64,000 nucleotides of DNA from positions 106,367,187 to 106,431,186 of the forward strand of contig CM077027.1 in NCBI GenBank assembly GCA_039090855.1, in the 5' to 3' direction. Shown in pieces: positions 10,461 to 19,552 of this stretch; position 1 is the stretch's first letter; each line of letters starts with the position of its first letter. The notes below the pieces were generated by a model, which saw nothing but the letters and a program-made list of their open reading frames with translations, did not search any database and was not told the DNA's origin. The translations under genes and the position numbers were made by a program. The stretch is from Macrothele yani (Eukaryota; Arthropoda; Arachnida; Araneae; Macrothelidae).

Positions 10461-11059
10461 TAGCGATTTGACGGACGTTCGAAAAGGAATGATCATCGAC
10501 TACCAAGCCAAATGTGAAAGCATCTCAGAAACATCAGATTTCTTGGACTGTTCGCAAGTTGCTGTAATAAGAGTGTACCAAAAATGGAGCGCTTACACTC
10601 CGAGTACCTCCCGACGATCATCAACCCCAGAGAAGAACGTCGACTGGTAAAGGGCAATCTACGCGCAACAGTGCTGCAGTTGACAACGCAAATGAACGCT
10701 GGGGCACCCAGTTACGTGTCCCCGATAAGAGTAGAGCGAACCCTGTTACGCATGGGTCTCCGGAGTTAACATTGCCTCAAGGCGCGCATGCTAACCCAGG
10801 TCCATCCGTAACGACGCCTGCAGTTCGCATGGGACTACCGTCATTGGACAGTGGAAGAGTGGGAAAAGGTTGCCTTGTCCACCGATATCTACGTTTCAAC
10901 TTCACAGAAGTGACGGGCGTTGGCACATACGGTGTCAGGCACACGAAAACCAACACCCTGGCACACTTCTTGGTTAAGTACAGGCCTGCTGTGGCAGTGT
11001 GCATGTCTGGGCGATGTTTTTATGGTATGACATGAAACCGGTGGTACCTCTAGATGTGT
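10461..11059 (+). pseudogene. Tc1 transposase, middle part
   Basis: Starts SDLTDVRKGMIIDYQAKCESISETSDF, the paired-like helix-turn-helix of Tc1 transposases (10461-10600), then RVYQKWSAYTPST. Frames shift several times before RVERTLLRMGLRS (10728-10766) and HWTVEEWEKVALSTD near 10845, the strand with the first catalytic aspartate. The part ends at 11059 inside VPLDV, where a gypsy retrotransposon interrupts it; the frame continues at 18410. Confidence 0.85.
11056..11059. repeat. Target-site duplication of gypsy element (left)
   Basis: GTGT at 11056-11059 repeats at 18406-18409. Four-base duplications are typical for Ty3/gypsy integrases. Removing the element plus one GTGT restores the Tc1 frame. 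Confidence 0.9.
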
Positions 11060-11663
11060 TATAATGAATTAGCTTTATTTCTTTTCGCTAAGCTAATTAT
11101 TATGAATGATAATAATTCTTACCAGCTAGCTAAGGATATACTAGCTCTAAGATTCAAAATAATGAATTCCCAAAAGGGTGTTGTTACTCGTTAATTATGA
11201 ACTTAAACAAAGTCTCAACGCTGGTTATTTATATTAAGTAATCAAAGTCATAAACCTAACAGCCAGACAGAGGTCTGACAAAATCTATGAATTGAGAAAG
11301 ACTGAACTTACTGAAAACCTGTTTATTTCCAAGACTCTTGGTCAACTAAGGCACTCATATATCTTGTACATAATAATGAATAAACTTTCCTCTTATAGTA
11401 CACACACTCTCATAACAACACCTCGCAACGCCAACACATCAACCAACGCTCTCTAACCTACGCTACAACGCAACCCACACTACAAGTCTCGATGAACGCG
11501 CCTATATACTAGCTACCACCACGTCATGACTTACACTCATTGCCAGATCTCATTCAGCGGGTGAAATAATATTTCGTTCAGTAGGAAGATAATTTACATA
11601 GTAAAATAAAATAACCAGAGATAGTAAAATCAAAAGGAAAGTGAATATAGAGTATACGTTACA
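11060..11663 (-). repeat. 3' LTR of the gypsy element
   Basis: 604 bp. Element-sense sequence begins TGTAACGTATACTC at 11663 and ends ATTCATTATA at 11060. Near-identical to 17801-18405. A TATA-like TATATACTAGC (complement) lies near 11505. Confidence 0.95.
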
Positions 11664-11678
11664 TCATCTCCCCCTTAA
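11664..11678 (-). promoter_or_regulatory. Polypurine tract
   Basis: On the minus strand TTAAGGGGGAGATGA directly precedes the 3' LTR. This is the RNase H-resistant purine stretch that primes plus-strand DNA synthesis. A T-rich (complement A-rich) run at 11680-11691 lies just upstream. Confidence 0.85.
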
Positions 11679-11920
11679 TTTTTTTTTTTTCTTTCCGAAA
11701 AACCTATCAATTTTGGAGTGTAAGTCTTACATTTCGATGATTGACGTTTCTCGATCTTTTTTTTTGATTTGTTGTTTGGTGGTAGCCGTATTTACATTAT
11801 CAACTTGGCATGACAATTTACGAATCTGTATTCGACTGTGAAATTTGTAGTGTAGAACAAACCAAACCTGCATCGGCATACTTTCCTTTTATTCTGCCTA
11901 GCAGGAATCACTTTTTATAT

Positions 11921-12220
11921 TTCAAATTACGTTCGCCTCATTCGTTGAAATACATAACAACTGTATCAGCAGCGAAGATTGCCTGAAGCTGCCTAACAGT
12001 AACAATTTTATTATTTTCATTTCAAATTACGTTCGCCTCATTCGTTGAAATACATAACAACTGTATCAGCAGCGAAGATTGCCTGAAGCTGCCTAACAGT
12101 AACAATTTTATTATTTTCATTTCAAATTACGTTCGCCTCATTCGTTGAAATACATAACAACTGTATCAGCAGCGAAATTTACCTGGAGCTGCCTAACAGT
12201 AACAATTTTATTATTTTCTC
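11921..12220. repeat. Three tandem 100-bp units in the gypsy 3' untranslated region
   Basis: TTCAAATTACGTTCGCCTCA starts at 11921, 12021 and 12121, an exact 100-bp period. The units are almost identical (the third differs near AAATTTACCTGG). No reading frame is conserved. Such arrays in LTR-element untranslated regions can vary in number between copies. Confidence 0.95.
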
Positions 12221-12410
12221 CCCTAAGCACATAGATATATACAAAAAAAGTGGATTAGTAGATGGACATAGAAGAAATATAAAAAAAAACACACATATAT
12301 ACACAAAAAAGAATGCATAGGCCCACACGAAAAAAAGAAATTCTGACACGCCAACTGGTCGTGCAGGAAAAACAACAAACTGAGAAAAGAACCTGTCCAC
12401 GAGAACTTAC

Positions 12411-13290
12411 TTATCTCGAGGACGCATAAAAAATTCTAGTGCGATAACGTTTTCCAGGCCTAATGGGACTGGTGAAATCAGGTGGCTTGGATCTCTTCCG
12501 GGACGGTAATGGAACTGGAACATCGGTCTGCTGTCGGTCAGGAGTCTGGCGGTCTGGAAATCCCTGCGGCTGAGAAGAACGGTCAGAAGTCCGGCGGTCC
12601 GGAATCCCTTGCGGCTGATAGGAACGGTCAGGAGTCTGGCGGTCCGGAATCCCTTGCGGCTGAGAAGAACGGTCAGGAACATCAGAAGTCTGGCGGTCCG
12701 GAAATCCCTGCTGCGGCTGATAGGAACGGCCTCCCCCAGGCTTTGGATATGAAGTCCCTTGGTGCTGGGGCCCGTTGTGTCCTTCCAGTATCTTTTTGGA
12801 CGGACGTGTCTCCGGCCACATCGCTTGCTTTCGTTTACGCCCACGGGGCATAACAGTAGTAGCAGGCATCGGCCCTGTTTGCCCTGAACGGAGGTTCCAG
12901 GGGCGAAACCCGGGTGGATGCAAAGATTTCTGCCTTCGTCGCTGTTGCGGCGAAGCAGATTGGGGAGACAAGTCACGTTTGCGCCCAGCTTTTGGTGGTG
13001 CTGGACGGTGTGGAATATTAAAAGTTGGATTCATAACTGATAAGTCAGAAATGTCCGACGCCTCTGAGTCGCTGCTGTAATTCAGCGGTCGTGCAGGGCG
13101 ATGTTTAGATTTGCCTATAGGAATACTTTCCGATGAGGTATTCAAAGAAGAAGTATCCCGCGTTGGTGCAGAGTTAGCCGGAAACGGCGCAGCAATAGTC
13201 TTGGCAATGGTTGGAGGGAAAGGAACGATACTAGTATTCGACGAACTCGATTCGAGCCTTGGTCTCATGGGAGAATCAGGTTGCGTGTGT
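12411..13290 (-). pseudogene. Basic Pro/Ser/Gln-rich tail region of gypsy pol or third frame
   Basis: A 285-codon frame (from Met at 13268) lies directly after integrase, and its frame is open further upstream to a G5 run near 13303-13310, where the integrase frame changes. It most likely continued pol and was split by a one-base slip. The product is hydrophilic: a Ser/Thr/Pro start, an acidic patch SSDSEASDISDLS, basic blocks RKRDLSPQ and RRRQKSLHP, then about five 15-residue repeats built on PQGIPDRQTPDRS (12530-12730), and a basic end RPGKRYRTRIF. No transmembrane segment or signal peptide, so it is not an envelope-like protein. Function unknown. Confidence 0.65.
12520..12735 (-). repeat. 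45-bp coding minisatellite
   Basis: On the plus strand the unit CGGTCAGGAGTCTGGCGGTC plus CCTTGCGGCTGA-type sequence repeats about every 45 bp (copies near 12533, 12578, 12623, 12671), one copy with a few codons added. The period is a multiple of three, so copy number can change without breaking the frame. Confidence 0.85.
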
Positions 13291-14810
13291 AGAAATTCGT
13301 CTGGAGGGGGAGGGTGAAGGAAAAATCACTGGTGATTTGTCAAAAATGTTCGGTGGTTCGTCCACAATTTCTGGCGGTTGAACATGAGATATAGATTCTT
13401 GAGTCTGTGGAACAGAAGGTTGAGTAGGATTGATAATGAAATCGATATTCCGTTCGTGATACTTGCGACATTGATCAACATGTACATATTGAAAATGGTT
13501 GTTCGGTTTCTCCAGAACAATATTATTTTCAAAGACATTTGCCACCCGATATGGACCTTCGTAGCTGGGTGCAAATTTCTTCACTAAAGTATGCGAAACA
13601 GAAGACTGGAAGTGCGTTTCCACGAGAGTGAGATCTCCAACGACAAGATCTGGTTCCCTACGCCTAGAATTATAATATCGTGCTTGAGCCGCTTGTGCTC
13701 CTAGCATTGCAACACGAGCTTTTTCTGCCATAATGTGTACTGATTGCGGAGTTGGTCGCTGGTTTAATTCGTCGATAATCCCCGTTAAATTTTCAAAAGG
13801 GGTTTTAATTTTGCGACCCAGAAAAAGTTCTGCAGGAGTAATTTTAGTAGACTCGTGGACAGACGAGCGGAGGGCGAACGCAAAAAGTTCTAAATGGTCA
13901 TCCCATCTTTCATGGTGATCCATTACAAAAGTCGCAATCATTTTCACTAACGTTCGGTTAACACGTTCCGCAGGATTACTCTGGGGATGATATGGGGAAA
14001 TGAATTTGTGTTTAATGTGTAGTCTCGCACACATTCTTTCAAAAATGTCAGAAATAAATTGAGGACCATTATCCGAAACTACTTTATTAGGTGCACCATA
14101 TCTAGAAAATACTTCATTAACTAAGACATTACAAATAACCTCAGCCGTAGCGGCTTTAATGGGAAAAACTTCAACCCATTTAGAAAAATTATCAGTTAGT
14201 ACTAAAACATAACGAGCTTTATTTTTAACAGATAATGGATAAGGTCCCAATAAATCTATGGAAATAATATCAAACACATGAGAACTTGAACTAGATTTCA
14301 AGTGACCGGCCGGTCTTACATTACGGTAATTATTAATCTGACACAAGTGACATGATTGAACGTATGCGAGCACACTTTGGTACATGCCAGGCCAATAGGC
14401 AACATCCCGCAATTTACAACGGGTCTTGCGAATACCTAAATGGCCTGCAAGAGGTTTGTCATGAAATTCATTTAAAAGAGCCATTCTAAGGGTTCGCGGA
14501 ATACATGGGCGAAACTCTGCCCTAGTAGTCCGAGATTTTGTATAATAAAGAAGACCCTCAATTACTTCAAAATGTTGTGACCTTCCGGCCAGAGAAGGAT
14601 CACTTGGTAGGGGCGAACCCGCAAGCAAAAAATTGTAAATATCCCCAAAATCTGGATCATTTATTAATTCTGCCATTATCTGCTCTCTGGATGTGATATC
14701 AGCTATCAGAAGTAAAGGCTGACATCCAGGAGTAGTTTCGGTGGGGACCCCACTAATCGGAACGCGAGATAATGCGTCCGGTAATTGATTCTTATGACCT
14801 GGCTGAATAT
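13276..14810 (-). pseudogene. Gypsy integrase region of pol
   Basis: Frame open from about 14810 to 13276. It starts with the RNase H/integrase linker (LPDALSRVP near 14790), then the zinc-binding module with H..H (FHDKPLAGHLG near 14460) and C..C (SCHLCQ near 14345). The catalytic core has D in IDLLGPY (14250), D in VVSDNGPQF (14070) and E in NPAERVNRTL (13970), the D,D-35-E triad. PAELFLGRKIKTP and the C-terminal DNA-binding part (GPYRVANVFENNIVLE) follow. All catalytic residues are present. A frameshift at about 14800-14815 cuts it off from the upstream RT/RNase H, and a second near 13305 from the basic tail. Confidence 0.9.
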
Positions 14811-16591
14811 GAAATTTTGATATTGCTCTCTTGTAACTTCAGAGCCCACTTCATAAGTCTTTGAGATAGGTGCTTAGCAGAATTTAAATACTGAAGGGCA
14901 GAATGATCCGTAATTATGTTAACTGTCAATTCATTAAGATAACATTGAAATTTATTCAGTGCATACACAACAGCAAGACATTCACGTTCCGTAGCTGAAT
15001 AATTGCGTTCAGCTTTGGCTAAAGTACGAGACGCAAAAGCTATTGGATGCCCAGCTTGTGACAAAACGCAACCAAGACCAACTCCGGATGCATCAGTATA
15101 AATATCAAATTCTTTAGTATGATCCGGGAAAGCCAACACCGGAGGCTGAGTCAATGCAGACTTCAGTGTTTCGAATGCAGCGTTAGCTTCAGGTGTCCAA
15201 ATAAACTTCTTGTATTTACGCTTTAAAGCATACAACGGCTCACATATTGTAGCATAAGCGGGGACGAACTGCTGATACCAACCGGTCATTCCCAGAAAGC
15301 GGGATAGTTCTTTTGCTGTTTTAGGCCGAGGAAAGTCAACAATAGGCCTAATTTTTTCATTATCAGTGAATAAACCGTGGGGAGTAATTTTCAACCCCAG
15401 ATATACAATCTCGTCCCTCGCTATCTGGCATTTACTAGGTTTTAACGTCAAGCCAGCATTGTATATGAGTTGGAACACCTGTTTGAGCAGAAAAAGGTGC
15501 TCGTCAAAAGTCTCTGATGTGATAATAATGTCATCCAAATAGACATGCACATGGGGACCCAGGACAGGTCTGAGAACCGTGTCCATAAGCTTTTGGAAAG
15601 TAGCAGGTGCAGAAGCTAAACCAAAAGGCATACGTAAATATTCATAGGCCCCAAAGGGAGTCACAAAGCCTGTTTTATCGACAGAGTCCGGATGTACTGC
15701 CACCTGCCAATATCCACTCGCCAAATCTAAAGTTGACATCCATTTGGTTGACGACAAGTCATTTAGAATATGTGACATGACAGGTAGGGGATAATTGATT
15801 GTTTTTGTGACTTGGTTGAGCTTGCGAAAATCTGTCACGAAACGAAATTCATTTGGTTGTTTCTTTGGAACCAAGAAGGCAGGGGCCGCCCAGGCGCTTG
15901 TGGATTCCCTGATTATGCCCTGCTTAATCATTTCCGCAATTTGACGTTGCATTTCCTGTTTTTTATGTGGAGCACAAGGGTAAGGTTTCGTCGCAATGGG
16001 TTTCGAACCATCAGTGTCAATAACATGATAAACCATCTGTGTGAAACCAGGTTGATCCGAAAATAAACCAGGGCTTTCCTGTAAAAGGAGAGAAAGCTGG
16101 TCTCGTTGCCCCTCATTCAATTGGTCACTCAACAATAAACTCGTAATATCTACAGGAACCGTCGGAATCATTTCGACAGGTTCCGGAAAGGAAATCACAT
16201 GTTGTACAAAATTCAGAGTTATTTGAAACTTGTTAATAAAGTCCATACCCATGAGACATTTCACGGGTAGCTCGTCTATAAGCAGGAAAGAATGTGTAAA
16301 ACGAGCTTTTCCCAGCCCTAAAGATAATGTGACAGTTCCTGCGATACTGAAGATTTCATTATTGGCACATCGCAAATACTGCGTTGCAGGCTGAACGTGT
16401 ATTGCAGAAAAAACGTCATTGCAAAACTTTGTATTTAGGGCTGATATCTCAGACCCAGTGTCGAACTTTGTCTCGACAATAACGTCTTCAAGTGTCAAGA
16501 ATACATCAGGCAACTGAGGAGTTTGAACAGTCACTAATACTGTTTTAGGGTCAGAATGTTTGGTATCAGGAAGCAGGACCGACTCCTTCGT
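14792..16591 (-). pseudogene. Gypsy protease, reverse transcriptase and RNase H
   Basis: Open frame from 16591, immediately after the gag stop, to 14792. Protease: VETKFDTGSEISALN near 16465, with the catalytic D-T-G. Reverse transcriptase: DFRKLNQVTKTINYPLP near 15810, LDLASGYWQVAV near 15725, MPFGLASAPATFQ near 15620, and the active-site YLDD near 15540. RNase H: DIYTDASGVGLG near 15090 (D), TERECLAVVYAL near 14985 (E), ITDHSALQYL near 14905 (D). All catalytic positions are intact. It ends in a wrong frame (SYSARS stop) at a one-base slip near 14810, beyond which the integrase frame carries on. The frame has no ATG near its start, which fits expression as a gag-pol fusion. Confidence 0.92.
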
Positions 16592-16594
16592 CTA
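16592..16594 (-). other. In-frame TAG between gag and pol
   Basis: Gag ends NFHRK-TAG and pol follows in the same frame with no gap (Thr-Lys-Glu-Ser). The minus-strand context is AGGAAG TAG ACGAAG. It could be a suppressible stop that sets the gag:pol ratio, or a point mutation in an originally fused frame. Confidence 0.6.
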
Positions 16595-17751
16595 CTTCCT
16601 GTGGAAGTTTAAAGGAATTCTGGTGGTGTTATCATGTGGTCGGAAACCTCGACCCTGCCGGGTATCGGGAAAATTTTCACGATAAGGAAAATTGCGTGAA
16701 CCCTGCGTCGGGAACTCCGCGTGTCTGTTGACAGTTTCATATTCGTTACGTCTGCCCTCAGCACGGGCAGAAAAATTATTATTGCCCTGGGCATGAGAAC
16801 GTTCCGAATGCTGCTGAGTGAAACGGGGTCGAGCATACTGTGCATTATGACGATATCCCAAAGCTTGCTCAGAAACTCGCTGTTGGTTCGCCACTCTTCT
16901 GTGTGGTGGAACGTATGAAGCTTGGGTGGGCACTTGTGTATGCTCGCGCTGAAAGTTTTGTCTATTATGCCGCTGAGGGTTTTCAGAATAAGCCTCGCGG
17001 GGTGCCCGAGCATGGTGAGTTGAAGCATGTTTGCCATGTCGCTCTTCATACGTGCGTATGAGGCGAAGGCATTCATGAATAGTGGCAGGGTGTCGAACCT
17101 CAAGAAAATCCTGTAAGAATGGGTCGAGCTGCTGCACGAGGGTATCCAACATGTCAACATGACTGGCATGTGGATCCCATAGATTATATAGGTGTGTAGT
17201 TTCCAACGCAAATGCAACAGGGCTATCATTGGGACCTTGTTGACGTGAAAAAGCTGTTGAGCAAGGCTAGCTCGACTGAGGCCGAAAGGAAAGACCTCCA
17301 AGAATTCTGCACGGAAATTCTCATAATGAGAATCCGGGTTCGACCCTCGCCACTGCCGATACCAGGTCTTGGCGGTATCCCTCAAGCAAGTCCCGGCAAT
17401 TTGGACCTTGCAGTCTTCCGGAATATTATAGAGATCAAAATGATCTTCCAGATCTTCGAGGAACTTTAAAGACCCCTCCAAACCATTGAAATAAATTGTT
17501 CCTGCATGCGGCACGAAATGAGCAAGCATTCTGCTTCGCTGAGAGGATTGAATTCCCTCAAGTACGACCCGCGACTCAGAGTGATAAGAAGCTGGTGCAT
17601 TACGAGATGGTGAAGAATGCTTGGGTATGTGTAGATCATTCATATCAAAGTCAGAGCCACAGGCTTCGTACAAATTGTCCAAACAAACACCATTACCCTC
17701 GAGACTTGCCGGATGGTGGAAATTTGAAGTTGTCTCAGGTAAGGTAGACAT
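16592..17751 (-). pseudogene. Gypsy gag, frameshifted
   Basis: The first part, from Met at 17751, has a capsid-like stretch with FNGLEGSLKFLEDLEDHFDLYNIPEDCKVQ near 17490 and TAKTWYRQWRG near 17370. Near 17225-17250, beside an A5 run, the frame shifts. The second part (about 17240-16595) reads LYNLWDPHASHVDMLDTLVQQLDPFLQDF and then a long Arg/Gln/His/Asn-rich tail. No CCHC zinc knuckle is visible; the basic tail probably binds RNA instead. The upper frame continues open past the shift but only as an out-of-frame shadow. Gag forms the particle that packages the element RNA. Confidence 0.85.
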
Positions 17752-17786
17752 GGATAATAATAGTCAGGATCTCGTGTTCGAGAAAA

Positions 17787-17798
17787 GTTCGGGCGCCA
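17787..17798 (-). promoter_or_regulatory. Primer-binding site
   Basis: Two bases inside the 5' LTR the minus strand reads TGGCGCCCGAAC, complementary to the 3' end of a tRNA-Lys-type molecule (ending GUUCGGGCGCCA). Twelve bases match well; the following TTTTCT does not extend the match, so the exact tRNA is uncertain. Confidence 0.75.
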
Positions 17799-17800
17799 AT

Positions 17801-18405
17801 TATAATGAATTAAGCTTTATTTTTTTTCGCTAAGCTAATTATTATGAATGATAATAATTCTTACCAGCTAGCTAAGGATATACTAGCTCTAAGATTCAAA
17901 ATAATGAATTCCCAAAAGGGTGTTGTTACTCGTTAATTATGAACTTAAACAAAGTCTCAACGCTGGTTATTTATATTAAGTAATCAAAGTCATAAACCTA
18001 ACAGCCAGACAGAGGTCTGACAAAAACTATGAATTGAGAAAGACTGAACTTACTGAAAACCTGTTTATTTCCAAGACTCTTGGTCAACTAAGGCACTCAT
18101 ATATCTTGTACATAATAATGAATAAACTTTCCTCTTATAGTACACACACTCTCATAACAACACCTCGCAACGCCAACACATCAACCAACGCTCTCTAACC
18201 TACGCTACAACGCAACCCACACTACAAGTCTCGATGAACGCGCCTATATACTAGCTACCACCACGTCATGACTTACACTCATTGCCAGATCTCATTCAGC
18301 GGGTGAAATAATATTTCGTTCAGTAGGAAGATAATTTACATAGTAAAATAAAATAACCAGAGATAGTAAAATCAAAAGGAAAGTGAATATAGAGTATACG
18401 TTACA
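17801..18405 (-). repeat. 5' LTR of the gypsy element
   Basis: 605 bp, partner of 11060-11663. Begins TGTAACG in element sense at 18405. Should contain the promoter and start of the element RNA; the sequence shows a TATATA-type box (complement near 18245) but nothing more specific. Confidence 0.95.
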
Positions 18406-18409
18406 GTGT
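18406..18409. repeat. Target-site duplication of gypsy element (right)
   Basis: GTGT, partner of 11056-11059. Confidence 0.9.
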
Positions 18410-18760
18410 TCCTGAGCGCCAATGGTAACCTATCGATCCTCGCTGACAACATGCATGCCTTCATGTTGGACGCTTACCCTGGTGGTAATGGTGTCTACCA
18501 ACACGATAATGGCCGTGCCACGTCGTTAAGGGAGTACGCGACTGGTTCCAGGAATGCGATAGCGGTGTCTCCGTTCTCCCTTGGCCGGCGAAATTACCCG
18601 GCCTCAGCCTCATAGCACACTTGTGAAACTATTTGGAGCGACAAGTTCCACGTGCCTCACTACAACCGCGTCATCTCCGGGGCCTCCGTGTTCTCCTGCA
18701 GTCCAGAATGCGCACGCGTGCCTCGGAAAACTTCAACTTTCCAGGGCCTCATTGCGTCCA
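18410..18760 (+). pseudogene. Tc1 transposase, C-terminal part
   Basis: Continues the frame left at 11059: FLSANGNLSILADNMHAFMLD, then VYQHDNGRATS at 18495-18530, which holds the second catalytic aspartate (QQDNARPH in active relatives). After this the frame decays (SLGRRNYPASAS, then CETIWSDKF in another frame) and the residue expected to be the catalytic glutamate is not readable. The right Tc1 end follows at 18829-18848. Confidence 0.8.
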
Positions 18761-18850
18761 TGCTACGCCATCTCGCCGCTGTCATCCGGGCCAAGGGTGG
18801 TTATTTCCGTTATTAGGTAGGTCGTCAGATTATTCTGATACGACTGCGTA

Positions 18851-19298
18851 ATTTTTTTAACAAAAGGCGTGCTGCAAAAGAGAAGTGAAGAAACGGTGGA
18901 ATATCAGTATCGTACGTTTGAGGTACAAAGTACCTTTTGCAATAGGTGATAACAGTGGAATTCAAAACTAGCATTTCGTCTTGGTTTTTCACTGAGTACG
19001 AGCTCCCGTACGGTGCTAAATCACTCGCCAAGTTGAAGAACTTAAGAGCAGTATGCCTGTTTCAATGAGGATGAAAAACGGGCTATCTTCAGAGAAATTT
19101 AGCAGTTATGCTATCTTTAATTGATTACTACTTCTTATTTATTCTGCGCAAACACAATACCCGAAAGCAACAATGAAAATTATGCCAAATGAGTTGTGCA
19201 AAAAAACACACCAGTTTCTACATTAAAATGCATGTAGGCCATGATACTAAATGTCGAGAACATACGCAAATAATTTACAGTTTTGCGTCGACAGGTCG
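18851..19298. other. No gene seen
   Basis: Unique-looking sequence between the Tc1 end and a SINE. No domain or splice structure recognised. Confidence 0.5.
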
Positions 19299-19307
19299 GT
19301 TCTACCT

Positions 19308-19543
19308 GTTTTTTTTTTTTTTTTTTTTTTTTTTGATTGGAGGTTTAACGACCACCGTGAGCAACTCAATGGGCTATAAGCAGTCGCCCGTTCCTAATTT
19401 AGGGTCACTGGTTCTAGGGAAGGGAGAGAGCCAGTGCCGTAAGACAAACACAACATCCATGCCTGACCGGGATTCGAACCCGGTCCCCTTACGGACGAAT
19501 GATCAGTGGCCAACGCCTTAGACCACTGCGCCACCGGGGTGGC
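19308..19543 (-). mobile_element. tRNA-derived SINE (family A), intact
   Basis: Full antisense copy: T run 19309-19334 is the poly(A) tail, body 19335-19460, box B complement GGATTCGAACCCGG near 19469 and box A complement CCACTGCGCCA near 19523. Flanked by the 9-bp duplication GTTCTACCT (19299-19307 and 19544-19552). One of the best-preserved copies, suitable as a family reference. Confidence 0.92.
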
Positions 19544-19552
19544 GTTCTACCT

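Larger units (their letters stand above)
11060..18405 (-). mobile_element. Ty3/gypsy LTR retrotransposon, nearly complete
   Basis: 7.35-kb element read on the minus strand: 5' LTR 17801-18405, primer-binding site, gag, protease-RT-RNase H-integrase, a long basic tail coding region, untranslated repeats, polypurine tract, 3' LTR 11060-11663. The LTRs differ at about three sites (one indel near 11071/17812, one C/T near 11082, one T/A near 11286/18026), so the insertion is young. The protein order PR-RT-RH-IN defines Ty3/gypsy rather than copia. No chromodomain and no envelope gene is recognised. Frameshifts in gag, before integrase and after integrase, and a TAG between gag and pol, make this copy defective unless some are sequencing errors. 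Confidence 0.95.
9006..18848 (+). mobile_element. Tc1-like transposon carrying two large insertions
   Basis: The ends are inverted repeats CACGGTTTTATCAGAATAAT (9006-9025) and, on the complement of 18829-18848, CGCAGTCGTATCAGAATAAT, continuing TATGAC/TCTGAC. Both are flanked by TA (9004-9005 and 18849-18850). Between them lie a Tc1 transposase relic in three pieces, a hAT-like insert (9161-10452) and a gypsy retrotransposon (11060-18405). Subtracting both inserts and one copy of each target duplication leaves about 1.19 kb, a normal Tc1 length. Confidence 0.85.

Noticed and set aside
12411..13268. Envelope gene of an endogenous retrovirus
   Set aside because: The product has no signal peptide, membrane segment or cysteine pattern; it is basic and repeat-rich, and probably a pol extension.
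11060..18405. Copia-type or Bel-Pao classification
   Set aside because: Integrase lies after RNase H, the RT active site is YLDD with gypsy-type flanks, and the target duplication is 4 bp.
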